64,000 bases of DNA, taken from contig NZ_JAFBBV010000001.1 of the NCBI RefSeq assembly GCF_016907365.1, forward strand, positions 1,674,001-1,738,000, given 5' to 3'. Of this stretch, positions 24,034-32,143 are shown piece after piece. Under the pieces are notes generated by a model. That model was not told the DNA's origin. It worked only from the letters and a program-made list of their open reading frames with translations, and made no database searches. The DNA comes from Oerskovia paurometabola. GTDB taxonomy: Bacteria; Actinomycetota; Actinomycetes; Actinomycetales; Cellulomonadaceae. Made by a program: the position numbers and the translations under genes. Positions within the stretch are counted from its first letter, which is position 1; each line of letters begins with the position of its first letter.

Positions 24034-26369
24034 GTCGTCGTCCAGCGGCGCACGGCGTTCGCCCGGTCGACGAGGTCGATCTTCGCGACCCGGTCCTCGG
24101 TGAGCGTCGCCATCTCGCGGTAGGCCCCCTCGAGGGCGTCGCGCAGCGGTGGCTCCTTGGGCTCGACCCCGCCGAGGCGCGCCGTGCCGACCTGCTTCTT
24201 GACCGTGACCTCCTCGAGCGCGGAGCTCAGGACGTCGATCGAGAGGGCGACGCGGTCGCGCTGGGGGATCGCGACCGACTCGACGCTCGCGAGCGCCTCG
24301 GCCAGGGCCGTGAGCCCCCGGTCGGACCCGGCGAGGAGCCGTGCGCGGCGCATGCGCGCGTCGGTGTACGAGCTGCGCGTCGGGGTCACGAGGTCCAGCG
24401 CGTGCAGCGCCCCGTCGAGGTCGCCGCGCGCCTGCCGGATGCGGGCGAGCCCGAACGCCGCGGGCGCGGTGTAGTTGGCGTCCGACCGGGCGCAGATCAC
24501 GTACAGCGACTCGGCGATGTCCGGTTCACCGCTGACCTCGCACGCGACGGCGAGCGCGAGCTTGGGCGCGAGCTCGCCGGGGACCTGGCCGTAGACCGCG
24601 TTGAACGAGGCGCGGGCGTCCGCGGCCTCGCCGCGCGCGAGCTCGGCCAGCCCCCCGATCCAGGCCGCCCGCCACTCCCACGGGTCGTCGGCGAGGATCT
24701 CGACGATGGTCTTGTCGACCTCGGCGAACCGGCGGTGCTCGATCGCGGCCTTGGCGTACGCGAGCCGCACCTCGACCGTCGACTCGGGGGCCGCAGCGAG
24801 GGCCGCCATGCGAGCCGCGGGGTCGGCGATGTTGACGCCCGCGAGCCAGCTCGCCATGGGGTCGGACTCGTCGATCTTGAGCGTCGGCAGGGCGTCCCAC
24901 GTCAGCGGGTGGTCGGCGTCGTCGGACACGGGCGCCTCGAACAGGACGGAGGCCGCCGAGTGCAGCGCGCCGCTGCCCGGGCCACGGTCGGTCGCGACGA
25001 CCTCGCGCAGCACGCCGATGAGCTGGGCGCGCATCTCGTCGACCGTCGCGAAGCGGTCCGAGGGGTCGAGCGCGCACGCCTTGGCGAGCAGGCGGTAGAA
25101 CGAGTCGTACTGCTGGAAGACCGGGGTCTCGGCGACGGGCGGCAGGGACGCGACGTACGTCGTCTGGTTCCCGCGGAAGTCCAGCACGAGCGTGGCGAGC
25201 GTGCGCCCGATCGTGTAGATGTCGGACGCGACCGACGTCCCGATCTCCGCGACCTCGGGAGCCTGGTAGCCGACCGTGCCGAAGATCGCGGACGTCATGT
25301 CGTCCAGGCGCCGCACGCCGCCCAGGTCGATGAGCTTGACGCCGTCGCCCTGCTGGATCATGTTGTCGGGCTTGAAGTCGCAGAAGATCAGGCCCAGGTC
25401 GTGCAGGTACGCGAACGCCGGGAGGATCTCCAGGACGAACGCGAGCGCCTGGTCCACGGGTAGAGGGTTCACCACGCCGCCGTTGTCGTCGCGGCGGTCC
25501 TTGAGGATCTCCTTGAGCGACTTGCCGCCCACGTACTCCATGACGGTGTAGCCCGCGCCGTCGTGCATCACGAAGTTGTAGATCTCGACGATCAGCGGGT
25601 GCTCGACCTCGGCCAGGAACTGGCGCTCGGAGATCGCGGCCGCGAACGCGTCGGGGTCGCCCGAGTTGAGCAGACCCTTGAGCACGACCCACCGGCCCGA
25701 CACGTTCTGGTCGCGGGCCAGGTAGATCCAGCCGAGGCCGCCGTGCGCGAGGCAGCCCACGACCTCGTACTGGCCGCCCACGACGTCGCCCGGCGAGAGC
25801 TGCGGGTCGAACGAGAACGCGGTGCGGCACTGCGGGCAGAAGCCCGAGGTGCGGCCCGGGACGCCGTCGCGCGACCGGCCGACCTTGGCGCCGCACGTGG
25901 GGCAGAACCGCTTGGACTCCGCGAGCTCGGGCACGGCCATGATGGCCTGGAGCGGGTCGCGGACCGGCGCGCTCGGCACGGTCGTCAGGCCCGCGCCCAG
26001 GCGGTGGCCGCGCAGACGTGTCGAGGACGTCCCCACGCGCCGCGTGGACTTGGTGCCCGTCACGGCAGAGCGGGCCGAGCCGAGCGCGGCGCTCGCGAGC
26101 TGGGTCGAGCTCGTGCGCCCCGTGCGGGTCGAGACGGCCTCGCCCTCGGGGCCCGGGCCGGCCGCGTAGTTCGGGGCGGCCTGCGCGATGCCCGTGCCGA
26201 GCATGGCCGACGGCGACGCGGCGGCTGCGGTCGCGGTCGTCGACGACCCTGCCGGGCCGGGAGCCCCGGCCGAGGGCGCGGCGGGCGAGCCGCACACGTT
26301 GCAGTAGCCGTCCTCGATGAAGCCGGTGCAGCCCGGCTGGGAGCAGGGCTCCTGAGCGGTCGTGGTCAT
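24030..26369 (-). CDS. pknG: Serine/threonine protein kinase PknG
   Basis: 779 aa, similar in layout to mycobacterial PknG. There are N-terminal Cys at 9/14/23/26, then a rubredoxin-like pair at 156/159 and 178/181. The kinase domain spans about 200-460: loop AHGGLGW (208-214), Lys231, a catalytic loop CDFKPDN with Asp331, and DLG at 348-350 in place of DFG. A TPR-like helical half (about 500-740) follows. In mycobacteria and corynebacteria PknG controls 2-oxoglutarate dehydrogenase through phosphorylation of OdhI/GarA and is governed by GlnX-GlnH sensing of Asp/Glu; all these partners except OdhI are encoded here. ATG overlaps the upstream stop by 4 bases. Confidence 0.95.
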   Translation of the reverse strand: MTTTAQEPCSQPGCTGFIEDGYCNVCGSPAAPSAGAPGPAGSSTTATAAAASPSAMLGTGIAQAAPNYAAGPGPEGEAVSTRTGRTSSTQLASAALGSARSAVTGTKSTRRVGTSSTRLRGHRLGAGLTTVPSAPVRDPLQAIMAVPELAESKRFCPTCGAKVGRSRDGVPGRTSGFCPQCRTAFSFDPQLSPGDVVGGQYEVVGCLAHGGLGWIYLARDQNVSGRWVVLKGLLNSGDPDAFAAAISERQFLAEVEHPLIVEIYNFVMHDGAGYTVMEYVGGKSLKEILKDRRDDNGGVVNPLPVDQALAFVLEILPAFAYLHDLGLIFCDFKPDNMIQQGDGVKLIDLGGVRRLDDMTSAIFGTVGYQAPEVAEIGTSVASDIYTIGRTLATLVLDFRGNQTTYVASLPPVAETPVFQQYDSFYRLLAKACALDPSDRFATVDEMRAQLIGVLREVVATDRGPGSGALHSAASVLFEAPVSDDADHPLTWDALPTLKIDESDPMASWLAGVNIADPAARMAALAAAPESTVEVRLAYAKAAIEHRRFAEVDKTIVEILADDPWEWRAAWIGGLAELARGEAADARASFNAVYGQVPGELAPKLALAVACEVSGEPDIAESLYVICARSDANYTAPAAFGLARIRQARGDLDGALHALDLVTPTRSSYTDARMRRARLLAGSDRGLTALAEALASVESVAIPQRDRVALSIDVLSSALEEVTVKKQVGTARLGGVEPKEPPLRDALEGAYREMATLTEDRVAKIDLVDRANAVRRWTTT

Positions 26370-27571
26370 CGGGACGATCCTTCCTGGCCCGGTGCGGGCG
26401 GCGGTGCGGGTGACGATCCGGGCGACGCGAGGTGCGCCGGGAGCGGACGGGACAGGAACTGGTACTGCTCGACGAGGAAGCGCAGCAGGACGACGTCACA
26501 GGGCACGGCCTCGCCCGCCGCGCGGGCCTCGGCCAGCCCGGAGCGGACCGTGGGGGAGGCGCTGCGGCCGTTGGCGTCGGCCTTCACGCGGTAGGCGTCG
26601 AGCCGGTAGCGGAGCTCTGCCCGCTCGCGCAGCGGCGCGGTGTACGCGGACTCGACCGTGTCGAACGCGCGCGCGACGGTCGCGAGCCGCGTCAGGAACC
26701 CGTCGAGTCCCGCGCGGTCGTGCGGGACCTCGCCCAGGCGCGACACGTCGGGCACCGCGAGGCGCGGGGGAGCGGCGATCTCGCGACGGGCACGGGCAGC
26801 GAGCTCGCGCAGCGAGGGCTCGCGCGCCTCCAGGGCCGCGTAGCGCTCGACGGCCTGCTTGCGGTCGCGGGCCAGCTCGCGACGCTCGGACGCACCCACG
26901 ATGAGGTCGCGCTCGGTGCGGGCGACCTCGGCCTCGAGCTCGGTCAGGGGGCCGGTCACGTCGGCGCCGTGCGACGCCTTGTCGCGTAGCCGCGTCCAGC
27001 GCTCACGGAGCTTCTCCACCCTGCCACGGGCCTCGGTGTCGGAGCCGGCGAGCTCGTCGCACCGGGCCAGCTCGGCGCGCAGCCCACGGAACCGGGCGAC
27101 CTCGTCGGCGGCGTTCGGGTCGAAGGACAGGCGCGTGCGCAGCGCGGCCACGATCGCGTCGCACAGCCGCGTCGCCTCGACCAACGACACGAGCGACGAG
27201 CCGTCGGGCGAGCTCAGGCGCCCCCAGATCAGCTGCGAGATCTTCTCGCGCGCGACCGTGTCCGCGCGCCCCGAGTCCCAGACCACGGCCATCTCGTCGG
27301 CGCGCGTGCGGGCCGCCTGCCACAGAGTCATGGCGAGCAGCATGTCGGCGGTGTACGTCTCGGGGGACGCCGCGGCCTGTGCTGCGGCGTCGAGGCGGTC
27401 GAGCTCGGTCCGCCGAGCCCGCAACCACTCCTCGAGCGCCGCGAGGTACGTGAAGAGCTCAGCGGCCGGGCTCGCCTCGCCCAGACGTCCGGGCGCGCTC
27501 GGTGCCTGCTGCGTGCGCGGGGCCACGGGCGGCCCAGCAGCGGCAGGGGAGGGCGAGGAGCCTGGGGTCAC
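26366..27571 (-). CDS. Coiled-coil protein of unknown function in the PknG operon
   Basis: 401 aa, soluble, no signal peptide. It is mostly alpha-helical and rich in Arg, Glu and Ala, with probable coiled coil at about 180-260 (LTELEAEVARTERDLIVGASERRELARDRKQAVERYAALEARE is one segment of it). A Pro/Ala-rich N-terminus precedes LFTYLAALEEWLRARRTELDRLD. No catalytic motif was recognised. Four-base overlaps with glnH before and pknG after place it between sensor and kinase, so it may be an adaptor. That is an inference from position only. Confidence 0.75.
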   Translation of the reverse strand: MTPGSSPSPAAAGPPVAPRTQQAPSAPGRLGEASPAAELFTYLAALEEWLRARRTELDRLDAAAQAAASPETYTADMLLAMTLWQAARTRADEMAVVWDSGRADTVAREKISQLIWGRLSSPDGSSLVSLVEATRLCDAIVAALRTRLSFDPNAADEVARFRGLRAELARCDELAGSDTEARGRVEKLRERWTRLRDKASHGADVTGPLTELEAEVARTERDLIVGASERRELARDRKQAVERYAALEAREPSLRELAARARREIAAPPRLAVPDVSRLGEVPHDRAGLDGFLTRLATVARAFDTVESAYTAPLRERAELRYRLDAYRVKADANGRSASPTVRSGLAEARAAGEAVPCDVVLLRFLVEQYQFLSRPLPAHLASPGSSPAPPPAPGQEGSSR

Positions 27572-28584
27572 GGCGTGCGGCCGTACACGGCGACCGGCGG
27601 GGCCGGGGCCGGGCCGAGGACGCCGAGCCACTCGTCGTACAGCGCGGTCCAGGTGCCGTCGGTGCGCATCTGCTCCAGCACGCCGTTGACGAACTTGACC
27701 ATGTCGACGTTCGCGGCCGGGATGCCCAGGCCGTACGGCTCGTCGGAGATCGCCTGTCCGACGACCTTCGCGTACGGGTCCTGTGCTGCGAAGCCCGCGA
27801 GGATCGTGTCGTCGCCCGTGATCGCGTCGACCTTGCCCTGCTGGAACAGGGCGAGGCAGCCCGTGTGGGTCGTCGCGGGCACGGCCTCGATGTCGGGGTA
27901 CTCCTGGAGGCGTTCGAGCGTCGTGGTGCCGTCCGGGGCGCAGACCCGCTGGCCCGCGAGGTCCGCGATGCCCTGCGCCTCGGAGTCCCTGGTCACGAGC
28001 ACCTTCTGGCCCGCGTGGTAGTACTCCGAGGAGAACGCGATGGTCTCCCAGCGCTCGCAGTTGATCGTGAACGCCCGGGCGACGATGTCCACCTCGCCGT
28101 TCTCCAGGGCCTCGAGCCGCTGACCGGACGTGATGACGCGGAACTGGAGCCGGTTCGGGTCGCCGAAGATCGCGGTCGACACCTGGTGCAGCACGTCGAT
28201 GTCGAAGCCCTCGATCTGCCCCGTCAGGGGGTTGCGGGCACCGAGCTGGAGGGTGTCGGCGGAGACGCCCACGACGAGCGAGCCGCGGTCGCGGGTCGCC
28301 GCCATGGTGCTGCCTGCGGGCAGCGCACCGGGTCCCGGCAGCGGGCCGTCGGGCGCGTAGGACGCGACCGGGTTCTCGCACGCCGCGGCAGCCGAGACGG
28401 TGCTGCCGGCCGGGCCGCTCCCGGCCGCTGCGCTGCCCGCGGTGCCGACGACCGAGGCCACGGACACCCCCGCGGACGGTCCGGCGTCGGGCGTGGCGCA
28501 GCCGGCCAGGACCAGGGCGCCCGAGACCCCCAGCGCCACCAGGGCGCTCAGGCGCCCGCTCTTGCGGAAGGTCGTGGTGATCAC
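27568..28584 (-). CDS. glnH: Glutamate-binding lipoprotein GlnH-like
   Basis: 338 aa. The signal peptide ends in lipobox LVLAGC (Cys29). A family-3 solute-binding domain follows: RDRGSLVVGVSADTLQLGARNP, GFDIDVLHQVS, then FRVITSGQRLEALENGEVDIVA. In actinobacteria GlnH binds Asp/Glu outside the cell and passes the signal to PknG through GlnX instead of feeding an ABC importer. No permease or ATPase gene is nearby, consistent with a sensor role. GTG at 28584 overlaps the glnX stop by 4 bases. Confidence 0.9.
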   Translation of the reverse strand: MITTTFRKSGRLSALVALGVSGALVLAGCATPDAGPSAGVSVASVVGTAGSAAAGSGPAGSTVSAAAACENPVASYAPDGPLPGPGALPAGSTMAATRDRGSLVVGVSADTLQLGARNPLTGQIEGFDIDVLHQVSTAIFGDPNRLQFRVITSGQRLEALENGEVDIVARAFTINCERWETIAFSSEYYHAGQKVLVTRDSEAQGIADLAGQRVCAPDGTTTLERLQEYPDIEAVPATTHTGCLALFQQGKVDAITGDDTILAGFAAQDPYAKVVGQAISDEPYGLGIPAANVDMVKFVNGVLEQMRTDGTWTALYDEWLGVLGPAPAPPVAVYGRTP

Positions 28585-29948
28585 CGGTACTCCTCCAGTC
28601 GGACGTTCAGGCCGCGCCAGGCGAGGACCGCCGCGACGAGGCCTGCGGCCAGCAGCAGCCAGCCCGCGAGGGCGGACTTCGTGCCTGCCGAGGCGAGGTC
28701 GGCCTGCGTGGCCCTGATGTTGTCGGTGATGTCGTTCGTGACGGACTGGGAGAAGGCCGCGAACGCGGCGTTCGGGCTGCCCTCGGCAGAGCTCGTCGCG
28801 AGCGCGACCGCCCCGTCCCAGTCGCCCGCGTCGTCGAGCGCGCGGATCGCCTGGTGCTGGGTGACCCAGTCGCCCAGGTGTCCGGCCGCGGTCCCGTCGA
28901 GGACCCCGGCAGCCCCCGCGTCGTCGAGGCGCTGCGTCGCGTCGGCCGTGAGCTCGACGAACGACTCCTCGTACGCCTGGCCCGAGCCGCGCTTGATGAG
29001 CGTGAAGCTCTCCATGGCCTTGGCGTCGTTCGCCTCCGAGTACGCGGTCGACGCCGCGAGCGTCGCCGCGTACGGTCCGTCGCGGACCGCGGCGGCCGCG
29101 CCGTTGGTCTGGCTCAGCAGGACCGCACCCACGACCCCGACGACCAGCACGACCGCGCTCGCCGCGAGCAGCCCCACGTTGAGCACGCGGTGCGTGCGCT
29201 TGGCCAGCCACACCTGCGTCGCGACGAGCAGCGCCAGGCACAGGACGCCTGCCGCGAGGATCCACAGCGCGTTGCGCACCATCGACAGGTCGGACGCCAC
29301 ACGGTCGGCGTTGTCGTCCACGAGCGTCGTGAGCGTCGGCAGGATCTCGTCGCGCAGCAGCGTCGAGGCCTGGTCCAGGTAGGCCGACCCCACCGGGAAG
29401 CCCTGGCGGTTGTTCGCGCGCGCCTGCTCGATCAGGCCCGTGTAGACCGCGACCTGCGAGGCGACCCGGCCGAGCTCGGCCGCGTCCGCGCTGTTGGACC
29501 CCGCGAGCTCGGCGATGCGGATCGAGGCGTTCGCGATCGCGTCGTCGTAGCGCTCGCGCTGGTCCACGGGCTCGAGGCCGCCGACCAGGAACGCGTTGGT
29601 CGCCGCGGCGTCCGCCACGACCAGGTTGTTGCGCACGTCCTGGACCCCCAGGAGCTGGCTCGTGTCCGCGCGGGCGTCGTCGAGCGCGATCCCCTGGACA
29701 CGCGCGGCCTGGAAGCCGAGCGCGCCGAAGACGACCGCCGCGAGCACGCACAGCGCGAGCGCGATCCGCAGCTTGCCCGGCGATCGACGCAGCGCGCTGC
29801 GCACCCCCGCGCGGCGGGCGGCCCGCTCCTCGGCCTGCGTGGCGGCGGGTGCGCCCGGGGGCGTGGCGGGCTGCCCGGGGTAGGAAGGCTGGACGGCCCG
29901 ACCGGGCGCCGGGGCGGACCCGGGCGGCGGCGTCAGGGTCTGGCTCAT
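28581..29948 (-). CDS. glnX: GlnX-like four-helix membrane protein
   Basis: 455 aa. Membrane helices are at about 60-80, 222-243, 255-275 and 425-445. A large helical external domain lies between helices 1 and 2 and another between 3 and 4, the layout of a chemoreceptor-like four-helix sensor. In corynebacteria and mycobacteria GlnX links the GlnH lipoprotein outside to PknG inside. AGGAGGAGCC precedes ATG at 29948, which overlaps the AAA stop by 4 bases. The N-terminal 45 residues are Pro-rich and cytoplasmic. Confidence 0.88.
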   Translation of the reverse strand: MSQTLTPPPGSAPAPGRAVQPSYPGQPATPPGAPAATQAEERAARRAGVRSALRRSPGKLRIALALCVLAAVVFGALGFQAARVQGIALDDARADTSQLLGVQDVRNNLVVADAAATNAFLVGGLEPVDQRERYDDAIANASIRIAELAGSNSADAAELGRVASQVAVYTGLIEQARANNRQGFPVGSAYLDQASTLLRDEILPTLTTLVDDNADRVASDLSMVRNALWILAAGVLCLALLVATQVWLAKRTHRVLNVGLLAASAVVLVVGVVGAVLLSQTNGAAAAVRDGPYAATLAASTAYSEANDAKAMESFTLIKRGSGQAYEESFVELTADATQRLDDAGAAGVLDGTAAGHLGDWVTQHQAIRALDDAGDWDGAVALATSSAEGSPNAAFAAFSQSVTNDITDNIRATQADLASAGTKSALAGWLLLAAGLVAAVLAWRGLNVRLEEYR

Positions 29949-31579
29949 GCAGGCTCCTCCTGAGGGGAGACGGTCGGGTTCTCGGGCAGGTCTTCGGGCA
30001 GGTCTTCGGGCTCGGCCAGGATGCCGGCCGAGCCCCCGGCGGCGGTCCCGTCCTGGGGCAGCAGGTCCTCGGGCAGGAGCCGGCGCAGCTCGTCGAGCGT
30101 GGGCTCCGGGGTGTCCTTGAGGCGCCACGCGTGGCGCGCGATGGCCGCGTCCAGGACGTTGCGCGCGTGGCGACCGTTGCCGAACCCCTCGGTGCGCGGC
30201 ACGAGCGAGACCATCTCCTCGAACCGGTCGAGGGTCTCGGGCAGCGCCTCGAAGTCCGCAGAGGTCGCCATGCGCTCGAAGATGCCGCGCAGCTCGGCGT
30301 CCGAGTAGTCGTCGAACGTGATGGTCGTGGAGAAGCGCGACTCGAGGCCGGGGTTGGTCGCGATGAACCCGGCCATGGGGCCGGGGTACCCCGCGACGAT
30401 CACCACGAGGTCGTCGCGGTGGTCCTCCATGTCCTTGACGAGCGTGTTGACGGCCTCGGCGCCGTACTGGTCCTCCGCGAGGCCGTACGCCTCGTCGATG
30501 AACAGCACGCCGCCGATCGCGGTCGCCACGACCTCGGACGTCTTGACGGCCGTCTGCCCCAGGTAGCCGGCGACGAGCTCGGAGCGGTCGACCTCGACCA
30601 GGTGCCCCTTGCTGAGCAGCCCGAGCGCGCGGTAGATGCCCGCGACGAGGCGCCCGACGGTCGTCTTGCCCGTGCCCGGGTTGCCGAGGAACACGAGGTG
30701 GCGCGTGAGCGTGGGCGTGGTCAGGCCCGCGGCCGTCCGCAGCTTCTCGACGCGCAGGAGCTCGGTCTGCTGGCGGATCTCGTGCTTGACCCGGTCGAGC
30801 CCGATCAGCGCGTCGAGCTCGGCCAGGAGCTCCTCGAGCGAGCGGGGCGGCTCGGCCTCGGTCTCCTTCTCGGCGGGGGAGTCGCCCGTGGTCGCGCTCT
30901 GCGCGCCGCCGGAGGCCGGGTCGACCGGGGGGCCCGACGGCGCCGCGTGCGTCGCGGGGCCTGCGTCGCCCGGGGTACGCGCACCCAGGGCGTCGAGGAT
31001 CGCGTCCACGGTCGGGACGATGTCCTGCGCCGGAGGACGCAGGCCGCCCGCACCGGCGAGCGAGCCCAGGTCGAACGGGTTCGACCCGCTCGGGAGGGTC
31101 GGGTCGAACGACGGCGTCGGGAAGTGGACAGGAGTGCCCTGCGGCCGGGCGGCGCGCGGTGGGGCCGTGTGCGGCTGGGCCGCGGCGCGCTGCACGGCCG
31201 TCGTGGACGCGGCGTTCGCCGAGGACGAGAGCCCGGGGGAGCCCAGCGCACCGGCCGCGGAGATCACGGACGCGAGGGCCTCCGCATACGCGGCGGCATG
31301 CTCCGAGCCCGCGACGACGAGGGCCGTGAGCTGGTCGGTCGGGGCCGAGCGCCACCGGCGGCCCCGCTGCGCGGCCTCGAAGAACGCCGTGAAGTCGCCC
31401 GGGTCACGCCCCACGGCCTCGAGCCACGCGGGAGCCGCGCCCGTGGACGACTCGGCCACCGCGGCGGCGAGCCGCTCGCCCTCGTGCGCGACGTCGTCGG
31501 GCACGAGGCCCGCACCGCGACCCACTGCGACGAGCGCCTCGATGCTCCGTGCGAGCGCCCCCTGGCGCGCGGCGCTCAC
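29945..31579 (-). CDS. CbxX/CfxQ-type AAA ATPase
   Basis: 544 aa. The N-terminal 240 residues are helical and then low-complexity. The AAA domain begins about 250 with LDALIGLDRVKHEIRQQTELLR. Walker A is FLGNPGTGKTT (298-307), Walker B LFIDEAYGLAEDQYG, sensor 1 VIVAGYPGPM, arginine finger region NPGLESRFSTTI. This family includes CbbX and the ATPase half of EccA. Here it lies next to telA, xpaC-like and VWA genes, so it may remodel a membrane-linked complex. GTG start overlaps the XpaC-like stop by 4 bases. Confidence 0.9.
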   Translation of the reverse strand: MSAARQGALARSIEALVAVGRGAGLVPDDVAHEGERLAAAVAESSTGAAPAWLEAVGRDPGDFTAFFEAAQRGRRWRSAPTDQLTALVVAGSEHAAAYAEALASVISAAGALGSPGLSSSANAASTTAVQRAAAQPHTAPPRAARPQGTPVHFPTPSFDPTLPSGSNPFDLGSLAGAGGLRPPAQDIVPTVDAILDALGARTPGDAGPATHAAPSGPPVDPASGGAQSATTGDSPAEKETEAEPPRSLEELLAELDALIGLDRVKHEIRQQTELLRVEKLRTAAGLTTPTLTRHLVFLGNPGTGKTTVGRLVAGIYRALGLLSKGHLVEVDRSELVAGYLGQTAVKTSEVVATAIGGVLFIDEAYGLAEDQYGAEAVNTLVKDMEDHRDDLVVIVAGYPGPMAGFIATNPGLESRFSTTITFDDYSDAELRGIFERMATSADFEALPETLDRFEEMVSLVPRTEGFGNGRHARNVLDAAIARHAWRLKDTPEPTLDELRRLLPEDLLPQDGTAAGGSAGILAEPEDLPEDLPENPTVSPQEEPA

Positions 31580-32133
31580 GGCCGTTCCAACCCGCCCGGG
31601 CTGCCCGGTGCCTGAGGCTGGGCCGAGCCCGTCCCGGCGTCGGGCGCGAGCGCGATCGAGGAGGACTGGAACTTCTCCGCGAGGAACTGACCGTGCGCCA
31701 CGAGGGCCGCGGCGTCCGCGCGCGAGACCGCGTCCGAGATCTTGTCGAGCGTCACGCCCAGCAGGTCGAGCTGGTCGCACAGGATCATGAGCGACGTCTT
31801 GCCGCGGTTGACCGCGCGGGTGTCCGCGAAGTCGCGCGGCAGGCGCAGGTAGCCGCCCACGGCCTCCGGCAGGTAGCTCGTGGCCGTCGCGACGACCGTG
31901 TGCGCCTGCGCGCTGCCGCCACCGAGGCGGTCCAGGCGCGGGGCCATGTCGTCGACCGTCCTCGCGATCCGGTTCACGCGCGCCGTGACCGCGGGCGGGA
32001 CCCGGCCGTCGATCTGCGCCTGCACGGCGTCGACCGAGGCCAGGATGTCCGCGCTCGTGGGTGCCGGCGGCAGCACGGGGACCTCCGGCGGGCGACTGCG
32101 CCCGCCGCCGAACAGGTTCTGGAACCAGCCCAT
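31576..32133 (-). CDS. XpaC-like protein (partner of TelA)
   Basis: 185 aa, no signal peptide. The body is helical: AVTARVNRIARTVDDMAPRLDRLG, then SYLPEAVGGYLRLPRDFAD and DAAALVAHGQFLAEKF. The pattern around Y-x-P-E-x-x-x-x-Y-L is that of XpaC-family proteins, which are usually encoded next to telA. ATG at 32133 (MGWFQNLFGG) is chosen over upstream starts since telA ends 10 bases earlier. Biochemical function is unknown. Confidence 0.72.
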   Translation of the reverse strand: MGWFQNLFGGGRSRPPEVPVLPPAPTSADILASVDAVQAQIDGRVPPAVTARVNRIARTVDDMAPRLDRLGGGSAQAHTVVATATSYLPEAVGGYLRLPRDFADTRAVNRGKTSLMILCDQLDLLGVTLDKISDAVSRADAAALVAHGQFLAEKFQSSSIALAPDAGTGSAQPQAPGSPGGLERP

Positions 32134-32143
32134 GGCGTCCGGG

